NCBI GenBank assembly: GCA_021234535.1
Contig: SFZH01000008.1
Coordinates: 5,650,897-5,714,896, forward strand
Direction of reading: 5' to 3'
Source: Stichopus chloronotus
Lineage: Eukaryota; Echinodermata; Holothuroidea; Aspidochirotida; Stichopodidae
DNA: 64,000 nt
Shown here piece by piece: positions 26,190 through 37,300 of this stretch; position 1 is the first letter of the stretch, and the number at the start of each line of letters is the position of its first letter. The notes under the pieces are model-generated. The model worked only from the letters and a program-made list of their open reading frames with translations, made no database searches and was not told the origin of the DNA. Position numbers and translations under genes: made by a program.

Positions 26190-26730
26190 CCGAAGTTCGA
26201 AAACAGACCTCAGACCGCAACATTTTGAAAGGAGCTAGCTGCATTCGGCAGTTGCAGAGAGAAACCCCAAGAGTGTTTTGGATCTATAACTGTTTTTAAG
26301 ATGTGGCGTTTTAAGGCTTCAAGTTGATGAAATGCAAATTTTAAGAGATGATAAAGAGTGTTGCATAGTGTCAGTATTTCTGTTGTTAGCCCTGTTTATT
26401 ATATCTCTTAATTAATGGGTTTCACATTGATAGGTGATACCAATATTGTTAAAGAAAAAATGCATGCTTTCAAAATAAAATTTCCAGTCCATCTAAAATT
26501 CTTAATTGTGAACAGAATGGAACAAAGGATAACATAAAACACATATAAATGAGTCCATCCCTGGATATCACAAATTTACAAATTTATCTTAAATTTATTC
26601 ATGATGAAATTCTGAAAGGGAAATTTGTAAATTGGTAAATATTTGATGAATTTCCATGAAAATTGCGGCTATTTTCAATATTTTAATAATAAATTCTGTC
26701 AAACTACAAATTTTTTTTTTTTTCATGGGA
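26190..26730 (+). repeat. Dispersed repeat, copy 2 (partner at 9990-10550)
   Basis: See copy 1. The order of motifs is preserved over about 500 bp with many substitutions and indels. Confidence 0.55.
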
Positions 26731-27669
26731 AATAGAAGAGACCAGCATATTGGGAGTATGTCTGTTGGGTCTATACAGTCAGGTCTACAGTTGTCAGTTC
26801 TGTAGACAAGGCACTTTAGCCCATATTGGCCTAGTTAATGCATGATCTGCTATTTTAATCATGTTAAATATTGGTATGAAAAGCCCCAAACCCGATATTT
26901 GCTATGCAAAACACTGGTTTGCCTATAAATTCCAATTTTGTGATGAAAATTCCATGTACTTCCTCCTATAGTTTGTATGCTGACAGGGCATGCGCGTGAA
27001 GAAAGCCTGAGCGCAACATATAAAGTAAAATAAAGTTAATACTAGTTTCACTGATCTCGCTTCCACGTGTGTTGAGACAAGAGATACTACTCTAATATTG
27101 TGGCAGTTATTGTACGTTTGGGTGTCTTACTGCATGGTACTAGTTAATGTTATTTGTGTCTTTTTCTTATATTAGACTTATGAGAACTAAATCTTTACAG
27201 TGTTTTCAACAGATTTTCAAGTAAGAGATGCACCCACACATTGAGTGCATATACATGATGGCTAAGCGATCACCCTGCACAGGTTTCAGGGAAGGGTTCA
27301 ACTTAACCTCCAGAAAATTTGTATATTTGAGATGCAAAATGGTGCCACTTAGAGAATTTTTTTTTCTACTTGAAATGCCGCAGCAGCCTATTGTCAACCT
27401 TTTTCGGCCGAACCATTTTTTTTTTGGCGGATGGGCGCATTGGGCGTTGTTTTGCAGGGGCGTTTCAAGGGTGTGTCATTAGTTGGTGGGGCCACCCTAA
27501 AACCTCACTTGGATAGCATTGCTTTAATGTACGTCTGATAAATCATAATGATGTTGGCCTATAGGCCTATCACAAATCAGAAGAAGACTGAGATAACTGG
27601 ACTGTATCTTAGAGTTGTTGCATGTCTTTTCTTTGTAGAAGTCTAGAGATATACTTATAGGTAAGATGT

Positions 27670-27810
27670 ATGAAAACAATGTAATCACGATTGCAATCAT
27701 GATTAAATGGCAATGCAATTGTAATCATAATCGATTACTTTAATTTTAGCTGTAATCGTTATCGTAAAATCTGAAGTAATCGTAAGGGATTACATTCAGA
27801 TGTACTCGCC
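27670..27810. repeat. GTAATCG/GATTAC-rich repeat, probable MITE end
   Basis: Repeated gtaatca, gtaatcg, cgattac and ggattaca motifs in both orientations, ending in gccccaagcctgc. Ends not defined. Confidence 0.35.
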
Positions 27811-28032
27811 CCAAGCCTGCTTTTTACACTGATGTATCAAATCCAATTTACGACAAAAAGACAAAACATAAACAGGTCTGTACTTTTGTTGATAACAACT
27901 CGCTCTGCTAGTACAACTCATCTTTGCAAAATGAATCAGCTTGTGCACTGTACCCAGATATGAAAATTCACTAGAAAAAACTTAACCACAATACAAGGGG
28001 TTCCATATTTTGTGAAAATATTGAACATTTAA

Positions 28033-29354
28033 CAGGCCCGTAGCCAGGGGGCGGGGGGGGGGGGTCGGAGAGTTCGAACGACCCACCCCAACTTGCAGGA
28101 GGTCCATTTTTCCAGCCCTGTGTATGAACGGTCCGCTTTATGAAATATTTTTAACTTGAAATATTGAGGCCGAATTTCCGTTCACTTTTAGCAGGATGAT
28201 AAAACCTTTCGACTTATGTCATAAAACAACATCTCATCACCAAGTACATATACTACTTACTATGTGGGGTGATGATAAGCTCAAAACCGCACATGCATGG
28301 TTATGTCATTGTGGCTGTGGATATCATCAAACTAGATACAATACAAAGTGCGGGACACACTGCCACGACAACTGGCGACACGACGGCGACCACCCACCGC
28401 GTCTGCTGTGGTCGTGGCGGTGTGACCTGTTCCACGACTAGAGTTCAGTTGTGTTGTAAACTGTCGCCGGGCCCAATTAAATATGTTCAAATGTAGTCGG
28501 GTGCAGTCCGTACATTTTAAGCCCTGTTCAAACTGCCACGACTACCAAAGAGTGTCTACTCAGGCGCGTAGCCAAGGAGGGGACGAAAGAGGCGACCGTC
28601 CCCCACCCATATTGTGGTATTTTTTTTTAATAAGAACTTACGCCAGAAAAACCCAGGAGCATAGGCATAGCCAAGGAAAGAAGGGCGAATAGGGCGACCC
28701 TGCTTGATCTCATTTCGCTATTTTTCCCGCGATATCGCTAAATAGTAATTTCCTCAATTTATGCGGCAGGCCTAACAAGGTAGGGGTGGACTGCAGGGTT
28801 GGGAGCATGTATGTATGTATGCATGTAAAACACCCAGGAATGGCCGTTTTCTACTATCTGAGTGGTTTGTGGAGCCAAACGTTTCTTTAAATGCTCATCT
28901 CGGCATTGCATCATTTTTCACAGACTAATTGTTTTCTCAGTCATTGAGAAATTGTAGACATGGGATCTATATTTCAAGGCTGGGTTCATGCAACTGAAAA
29001 GACTAGGGAAGGGTTGTTTCCGGCCATCTGGGGGTTTGTAAAACTCAAAATTTGCTTGTGCACTCCGCGCCAACTGATGGTGGCGCTCCGTTTAGATAGT
29101 CTTTACGAGTTCGTACCCCCCTTGACATTTTCCTAGCTAGCTTGTGTCAAATTGTCTACCACACAAGGTCTTTCGTAGTCCTCTAAAATGCTCCAGGTTG
29201 CGGTAAATCTGCAGATTTCAAAATTCCAGGGAAAATGCCCCCGAACCCCTAGCAACTGCATGCTTACGGCAGCCCCAGCAGCTTCCGTATTTAGAAAAAG
29301 GTCCACATCTTGGAAAAAAGACCCACCCCTCCACATGGGCTCTCTACGGGCCTG
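28033..29354. mobile_element. 1.32-kb TIR element, copy 2
   Basis: Starts CAGGCCCGTAGCC (28033-28045) and ends ctctacgggcctg (29354), collinear with 17850-19180 throughout, same orientation. The two G/C homopolymers differ in length and the right inner end has changed. I see no clear target duplication. Confidence 0.8.
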
Positions 29355-29728
29355 ACTAAAATCTGTCAACTTGAAAAAAAAAAAGATTTAAAATTAAGTT
29401 CAGATTTGCTAAGTTATCGCACAGAGGGTGTATGATATAGTCTATACTATGAGGCCACAGCTGAAATACCCCACTGGCAGGTTTTATATCTCCTTAAAGT
29501 TCTGATTAGTTTGTCACTCTGCGAAGTGTCAAGCTGAAGTCATTCAAACGCATGAGAATTTAGCCTACGCCCTGGTTGTGCAATTCGGAAAATGCGTCAT
29601 TTAAATTTCCATCATTAACTCAGCGTTGTTCAATTAAGTCAATCTGTAAATAACTTAAACAACATTGGACATAAAACCAAAACTCTTCAATTTTGTGAAA
29701 ACTGAGGCTATATTGGGCCTAATTAATT

Positions 29729-29892
29729 CTACATTTTATCCTCTAAAGATTCATCAGCGTTAAGATAATCCAATATCAGACTTACTCTACGCAGGTAGGC
29801 AGGTTCTTCAGTCCCATTGTTTGTTTCCGACGTGGTAGCGACAAACTTCAGCGGTTTTGCTTTTTTTTTTACAAAAAGTATCGTGATACCTG
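29729..29892 (-). CDS. Candidate terminal coding exon of an unknown gene
   Basis: On the minus strand an acceptor-like taatttcag precedes an open frame from 29892. It begins with a hydrophobic ITILFV, then KKKAKPLKF, then ETNNGTEEPAYLRR, VSLILDYLNADESLEDKM and a stop. A membrane-helix end followed by a charged cytosolic tail is a plausible protein terminus, and composition looks more protein-like than neighbouring frames. I recognise no family, found no partner exon and see no clear AATAAA just downstream. Confidence 0.3.
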
Positions 29893-32555
29893 AAATTAGT
29901 TTTAACCGGATACATAAAATGCTATGATGCACAAACTCGTTCAGTTGACAATGAAAATAACATTGGTAAACAGCGACTTCTACTATGGTACAAACAAATT
30001 TTGCACCTGCAATGCACCAACACGGCATACAAAATAGCTTTAGTCATTGTTAAACCATTCAGTAGCCCTTTCGAATCTTCCATCATGAATGTTTCCATAA
30101 ATATTGGTTTCAAAGTAACGATTTTTTTTTTTTCCGGTAAACAAACACGTTGTTTTTCTTTGGCGTCTACATTCATTTCAGTTAAATATACGCACAAGTA
30201 GTGCAAGACTTGAAATTGTTCAATTCGGAAATCCTAGAACACCATTCAATACAATACATGAAATATTAAATGTTTTCAATTAGGCCTATTTGTACATAAC
30301 TCATTACAGTTTTGCCTTGTAGGGAATCATGGCAGTAGTCATCGAAAGTTAAATTTAAACACAATGCGGTTCGCAAGGGTAACAACCTATCCATGCATTG
30401 GACATCTGTTAAACTCATGGAAATGTATAGGCATATGTTTCTGTGACTAAGCTATGAATTTACGAACCGTTGTGAGGGAATCGTTATGATGGAACAATTG
30501 TATGTCTTCCCTCGATCGTGCATAACAATGCTTCAACAACGTTCAACTAGAAAATGTGGTTACGTACCGTAACCACAATGGACATGACCATGTCTCTGGT
30601 TGCCTATGTAGGGTGAGGATAGACTGCCTGGTCAATCCGACAAGAGGTACGTAAAACTGGTATGTGGACGGGGGGGGGGGGGGGGAATATTTTAAAAAAT
30701 CCAACATCCTGTCGAACTGTGGATCGTTTCCAGTACCGGAATCATCTATAGGCAATCCACCCCAACCCACACGAAAGCGTGCGCACACGTACACATATAC
30801 AACCAAACATTCACACACTCTCTCATTGGCAAGCACATACACTCAAAGTGACTTGTTCTGGAACTCCCTCCATATCATAAAATGTTATTACATTTTATTT
30901 TGCTTGTTGCCTTCTATTTTAAATCTGCCTGAATTATTTAAGCCTGGGCAAAACAGTATGATTGTTCCCCCGAGTATTTCCAATGGGGTGGCAACTGCCC
31001 ACCTGCCCCCACCCGGATTGCATCAGGCCCCTGTCCGACAAGAGAGGAGTGCAGCAAGTTTTTAATAAAACTTTGGCTCTCGTATTCAGAATAGGCCGCT
31101 GTTAAGTGCCTGGATTGAAGTGAACCTGCAAATGTACATACAGTTTATGTACTCCGTTTTACGTTTTGACTTCAGCTCAAACTTATACATATGGTAAAAT
31201 ACGAGATTTGCATCGAAAATTCGGACTTGAGGTTTGACTGCAATTGCCTTCCATAGGACGTTTTTGTTTATTACGAACATTTACCTTAAACACGTTAGAA
31301 AACTAATTCGTGCAATTAGTCACATCGTTTGTACAGTGTGTCTGCAATAGACCGTATACATACTGGCTTTCTACTGATCGCTGATTCGCACCCGCCGCCC
31401 GGCTACTACTGTACACATATTGTACATTTATAAACTGTATGCAGTTCAAACGACGAACGGAGACATCGTAGCAGACCGCTATGCCGAAATTCCAGGGAAT
31501 TACCAGAAAGAATTATACTTATTTTTTCACATTATACTGATGTCTTCATTACCATTTCATAAATCGATTATAAAATTTTGAAAATATATCTAAAACGGTA
31601 GCAAACACCAACGATCTGGAAAGAGATTAAGAAACTCAGTCCACATAGGACAGCATCTTTCGTTCATGACTGCGTCATGTGTAAAGTACCTAGGCGTATT
31701 AGCCTACTTAATATTGTAATTAGCCTACTTAATATTTAAATTTAGAGCATTTGAGGAAAAATGCACCGCATGTCGTAATTAGCGACATTTTTCACACAAT
31801 CTTGTCACATACCCGTCGCCTTTGCTGTAAAAATCTTTTCCCAAAAGATCGGTTTGTTTCTTGATGCGAGTCGTCCGATAAACTGAACGAAAGAAATGTG
31901 GTCACGTGAACATCACAAAATGCGACCAACCACAATAATGGACATGCTGTCATGTCCATTAATTATCACGGGAAGTCACAGTAACGTATAGTCCGATACT
32001 TGCCACCTAAAAGAGGATGGAGTTGTATAATACATCTTACATAATTTTTTGCCCTTTTTCAAAATCGAGTGGAAGACTATTTAACAGATTTGTGGTAAAA
32101 AAATAGTCTGCTACTGACAAAATGTTAGAGAACTCTGCAGTATAGAGAGAAAAACCTTTAATCATTGAATTTTTCTTATGTTGTGGCCCACAAAATAATA
32201 TTCATGAGTATGTGTTTTATGCCTCTTTCTATCTAAGTTGCAAATTTGGTTGAAGGCCATCAATGTCTACAGTCAGAGTTTAGGTAAACATTGATAAGCA
32301 GTCGACCAAACGGAGTCTAGGGTTCTTATACAGAGAACCCTAATGAAGTTCACGTAGAAAAAACATACGCCCTTGTTGAGGTCATTGCTGTTTCCCCACT
32401 TCAACCATTTCCTCAAAGTCTGCCTACGCCATTGGCAGCAGACCGGCATGAGGGGATCGAGTATGTTCAGCCAGCAATATTTGTCAACTGCTTGACAAGT
32501 AGATGAAAAAGGATTCATAAATGCCTTTGAATGGACAGTCAATGCAAGAGGTTTA
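29893..32555. other. No gene recognised
   Basis: A G homopolymer lies at about 30670-30686 and a near-palindrome GTGGTTACG tac CGTAACCAC at 30555-30575. A related accacaat..ggacatg motif recurs at 31930-31960. Confidence 0.4.
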
Positions 32556-32774
32556 TGTTGAAAGGGACTTATGTGTCTACATAGATTCTTCATTACAACC
32601 ATCTAAGCAGTGTATTGAAGCAGCTAAAAAGCTGAGCGAATAGGATTTTAGGTATGATTTAGATAGAATTTTATTTCCTTAAGCAAAGTCTCATTTAGTG
32701 TATGCTGTTCAAGCTGTGAACCATATTATTCTATGAGGATTTACTTCAGAAAGTCAATGGTACTAGATTGAGTA

Positions 32775-32972
32775 GAGCTTTCAAGGGTGTTCCCTATAAC
32801 AATAGGTTACATCTCTTAACTCTCACTTCACTTGAGCTGAGATTATTACGTGAAGATTTAATACAAGTCCCAGGAGCTTTCAAGGGTGTTCCCTATAACA
32901 ATAGGTTACATCTCTTAACTCTCACTTCACTTGAGCTGAGATTATTACGTGAAGATTTAATACAAGTCCCAG
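32775..32972 (+). repeat. Perfect 99-bp tandem duplication inside the LINE relic
   Basis: 32775-32873 and 32874-32972 appear identical and keep the reading frame (33 codons each). Confidence 0.9.
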
Positions 32973-33053
32973 GAACCCAAATAACCCCCCACAGCACCAC
33001 TGTAAACAGCTTTACTGAACAAGTCAAATTTGAATCCCCAGAAACTTTCCTAG

Positions 33054-33126
33054 TGGTTCAACCGGAATTTGATCCGAGGACCCTTTGATTGCAAGACGGA
33101 CACTCTAACCATCAAGCTAACTCTCC
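33054..33126 (-). mobile_element. tRNA-derived SINE head inserted in the LINE relic
   Basis: Minus-strand A box TAGCTTGATGG (33119-33109) and B box GGATCAAATTCC (33075-33064), 33 nt apart, in a tRNA-like layout. The acceptor and anticodon stems do not pair well, so it is not a functional tRNA. The SINE body probably extends left to about 32985. Confidence 0.6.
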
Positions 33127-33215
33127 ACTCTATTGAATGAGTGGAATAGGTTGCCTAAGGATGTAGTGACGGCAAGAAGCGTTAATGGGTTAAGAATGCA
33201 CTGAACAAGTACTCC

Positions 33216-34258
33216 AAGCTTTGTGAAAGGGGTTTGATTTTTGCACCCTTTTTTATCTGTTTGGGTGTTTCTTTCCGGGTCCTTGATGGGTTTTTTTTAG
33301 GGTTCTTAATTGTCCCCCCCCCCCGATCATTTTTGCTACTAAACGAAACTAAACTTAATCCAATAGATCCATCCTTACCACTTCCACTTTCATGTTCTTC
33401 CTCCCTCTTAATTAGTTCCATTCACTTCATTCTTCCTCACTCCTCTTTCAGGTCTACCTGATACCACAGTCCAGCTCTTTCCCTCCTCTCTCTTTTTTTT
33501 TTTTTTTATTGAAACCCCTCTTTTTTTTTATTGAAACCCCTCTTTTTACTTGAACCGTGACCTTGACCCGGCACTGCGTTCTGGTCCCAGAGACGATAAC
33601 ATGTGTTCCCAATAACACCACCAGATTACCACACATACTGACATAGCAATAGAGCAGGGAGCAGAGTGGCAGAGTGAAGCAAACCGCATCCGGAAAGAAG
33701 TCACATTCGGAAACACCAAGAAAACACAATTCGCTTAGACTGCAACTTTCGTGTCAAAGGTCATACAGACATGTCTAAAACGTATTTATATTAAAAATAA
33801 AATCAGATAAATATACAGTATTATTTTAGAATAGAAGACATGAATAAGCTATAAAATCAAATGGCAGCTTAGAATGTAAATATTATTAGGTCTTAGCGTA
33901 AACTGAGTATTAAATCTCACAAGTTAGGTTTGAACGCATGATAAATTGATCATATTTCCCACCATGGACGTGTAATAGTGGAAGCTGATGTCGACATAAA
34001 CGTACGTGCATCCCAATTTCGCGAGACGGTAACATCAATAAACACGTCTACTGATTATCCGCTCACCACAGTTGTCACAGTCACACTAGTGCTGCAATCA
34101 TCATATCTGCATCATGCATGCAGTTGCCCTTTCCATTTAATTGCATAAGTTTTACAGTAAAGTTACTGAAATTTAGTGAAACTGCCTCTTAATTTAACGA
34201 AACCACAACTAGATAACCATACTGACTGTGCCAGTTCGTAAAGCCCACCGACGAAAAA
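33216..34258 (+). promoter_or_regulatory. Region upstream of PLOD
   Basis: Contains pyrimidine-rich runs and two direct copies of attgaaacccctctttt (33509-33546). No TATA box or other core element could be assigned; the promoter presumably lies in 33.7-34.25 kb by position only. Confidence 0.3.
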
Positions 34259-34349
34259 ATGTCTGTATCATGTTTAAAATTCTATTTATCAATTTCAGTT
34301 ATATCGTTGTATATCCTTGGACTTGATACGTTGTCAGGGAACAAAGCAG
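34259..34349 (+). CDS. PLOD: PLOD exon 1: start codon and signal peptide
   Basis: The ATG at 34259 follows an A-rich leader (gaaaaa). It opens 30 codons whose residues 6-22 are hydrophobic (LKFYLSISVISLYILGL), a clear ER signal peptide for a protein known to be ER-resident. The exon ends GCAG before gtgaga at 34350, leaving phase 1, and joins exon 2 to make Asp-Asn-Gln-Tyr. The signal peptide and the exact phase match with exon 2 support this start. The transcript start was not located. Confidence 0.85.
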
Positions 34350-37300
34350 GTGAGAAAAGTTGTTTTGTTAACTTCACTAACTTAGGCCTAGCCTAGCTGT
34401 ACTGCCTAACTTAGGCTTCTTACATCCACTTCCCTCCCGGCATGTGTTATGACTGTGAAAGTGTGTAAAGAAGTCATAGCCCAACTAACTACTAACGATA
34501 CTTGATAGACCTACGTTAGTAATTCAGGCCTTGAAATCATCTGTTTTAGGAGGCCTATTAAGAAGTTGAGCAACCACACATTGACACAAGCAACCATCTT
34601 GGACTGTTGGAGTTGCACTTGCAGAGACCTGGCCACAGTGGCCAGAATTGCTTGCCACAATCCCAGGCTAGGCTACATTCAATGCAATACAGACACCGAC
34701 ACAACTGCAGAATACAACGTCTCTTCAAGACGTGTGACTGAGACTCCAGAGGCGCAGTCGTAGTCACAGTGAATCGCACATATATGCCTCGTAAACGAAT
34801 GACTACTGCGACTGCGCCTCCACACCACACTAGAGGCCCAGTGAACTTAAAATGTTTTTAAGCAATAGTGTATCCCAATCACATGTTCAGTCGTTCTCAA
34901 AATGGCCACTCCTTGTTAGCTACCACTGCGACTGCGCCTCCACCCAGATGATAGAATCAGTGAAATTAGACTAATGTTTTCAACAAAGTATTCGATTGGC
35001 CACCACTGGGACTGTAACTGCGCCTCCACTCAGATGATAGAATCAGTGGACTAAGAATGTTGTATCCCAATCACATGTTGAGTCATTCTCAAAATGGCCA
35101 CTCTTTGTTAGCTACCACTAGGACTGCGACTGCGCCTCCACTCAGATGATAGAATCAGTGGATTTAGAATGTTGTTTGCCACCACTGGGACTGCGACTGC
35201 GCCTGCGCCTCCGCTCAGATTATGAATCAGTGGATTTAGAATGTTTTCAAGAAAATATTCTATCAGCCAACACTGAGACTGCGACTGCGGCTCCTCTCAT
35301 CTCATAAGACAGATGGCTATAAAAAATGCGACTGCACCGCCACTAATGACTTAAAACTATGGGCCTTTACAAAAAAAAGCTTAGGATTATGCACACGATT
35401 TCTACTGGAGGCGTAAGGGAGAACCACAGTGCAGTTCACCTCCGAGATTTTTTAGGGTACTATTTCACCGGGATGTTGTATTCTGCAGTTAACAGATACC
35501 AAAGTAAAATGGTGCTCTAGGCTGTTCTCCAACCTTTACAAAGTGAAAGTTATCATGCCAGAGGAAATCTATTAGGATTAGCATAAATTAACATTCACAT
35601 TGTATCTCCTCAATTGCACCTCCCTGGTTGGATCTAGGAACTTTCCATTCTCAAGACAGTCCTGAGATTAATTGCTATGGAGGTGTTGTGAGAGCGAAAT
35701 GGGCAAATCATCAGTGCAATACTTATAATATTTGACATCAATACAGACACAATTTCTTAATGCAAAATTTCAGACCAACATGGCAAATAGTAGACTGGGC
35801 TTGTTAGTTATCATTTTTTAACCCCTTTCTTTTTGGATCCTTAAAACAGAACATGAATCTCAAAATAAACATCCATAGTGACAGAATATAAAAACAGGAT
35901 TTGGATTTGCAATACTAGACTTAAAAGACATTACAAACTAGGGATCTTAAGTTTTAGATCTGGCTGGACGAGTTGAGACCAGATCTTACCTGAAGTCAGA
36001 CCAGATTTTTACACCTGTATAACTGGTGTAAAAATCTGGTCTAACTTAGAATTGCACAAGGTTTCTATTTTTCAACACACAACATGTTACATGAAAAGGA
36101 CCTAGGAACCATTATGCTACGATTATGCTTCAATTACTGTACAACCAACTTTTAATTCACCAATAACTTAAAACTGCTATGATCAGTACTGTTGTGTACT
36201 ACAAAGCTTGTAGTCTCTATTTTGCATGCCAGTAAGTGGAATCTTGTAGGAAAACATGTTGTACAGTTATCAGCCATTCCATGAAATTAAAATACAGGTT
36301 AGTTCAAAACTGTCTTTCCTAGGTGAAGTGAATCCTCATGCAAGTGGTTGCCTTTTAGCCTTCAGTTAGACAAATATCTTTCAAAAGCAGGAAATTACAG
36401 TGGTGCATGATCTTGACATGGTTTAGTCGAGTCTCTTGATGCAAGCCCAGGGCATAGTCATGGGACAACTGTCTGCTGTCCCACTGCAAAATCACTGCTG
36501 CCATGTTCTCACTATATTTACCCTTTACTCTTCATACCAAGTTAGGTAAGCTGTCAACATATAGCATTATTTGTGTTCCACACTGTTATTGTTCAACCTT
36601 TCCTTTCTTGCCTTTGCATTTTAATTTTTGAGAGATGCTCATTTTATATCAGCATTCTGTGGTCACATAATTGTAACAAAATGTTGGGGAAAATCCGGCT
36701 GGACCTTGCAAATATCCGGTCGCAGCTGGAACCAGATTTTATTTCACTATCCAACAGCATAATTTTGCCAGATTGGATATCTGGTGCATCCCTATTGAAC
36801 ATGGATTTCGCTTGCACCATTGAACAGTGGTTAGGTAATTCGGCTTCAGTGACTCAACTGGCATTCAACACAGCTGGGGCAACAGCAATTCATGCATGCA
36901 TAACAGGCAAGAACAGAAAGGGCTTTCACTGTTGGAGGGGCAATGGCAGGCATTTATAAGTAGGAGTGATTGGTTGGTGTATGGCTATTGATACAGTTTT
37001 GAAACTTACAAACAGGTGTATGTCCTTGAATTAAGTAATAGAAGAGCCACTTCGCTGATTCATTCTTGCCAGATACCTTAAGTTACTTGTGTGTACACTG
37101 GCTACCTGACTGTTAGGTCAGTTTGTGTTTGTATGAGGCATTTGAAAATTATTACTTTGTTGAGGCTTGTGATGTAGATTTGGTTCATTTCATCTGTCCT
37201 CTTGGGTATTTACATTGGAAGTGTTCATAATAGTGATTTGCTGATTGTTGCATCCAAGTGCAGAATGGGTTAGCTAGTGTACTGTACTTCTACAGGCATG

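Larger units (their letters stand above)
32556..33215 (+). pseudogene. LINE reverse-transcriptase 3' end (CR1/L2-like), broken
   Basis: The + strand reads VERDLCVYIDSSLQPSKQC and AAKKLSE, then a decayed 'HLVYAVQAV', then FKGVPYNNRLHLLTLTSLEL with RLLREDLIQVP. After the inserted SINE it reads EWNRLPKDVVTARSVNG. These match the tail of CR1/L2-type RTs ('DLGV.i..sLk.s.Qc', 'RL..LgL.sLe.RRlRgDLIevy', 'WN.LP..VV.A.SvN.Fk'). Several stops. A 33-codon stretch is tandemly duplicated. Confidence 0.8.

Noticed and set aside
32768..33088. 106-codon open frame on + as a host gene
   Set aside because: It is a LINE RT tail whose length comes from a 99-bp tandem duplication and read-through into a SINE.
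35939..36797. hAT element with TAGGGAT/ATCCCTA ends in intron 1
   Set aside because: Only 7 bp of inverted ends and no matching 8-bp flank; kept as a remark only.
36573..36959. 128-codon open frame on + in PLOD intron 1
   Set aside because: Not linked by frame or splice sites to PLOD exons; overlaps the possible hAT-like unit.
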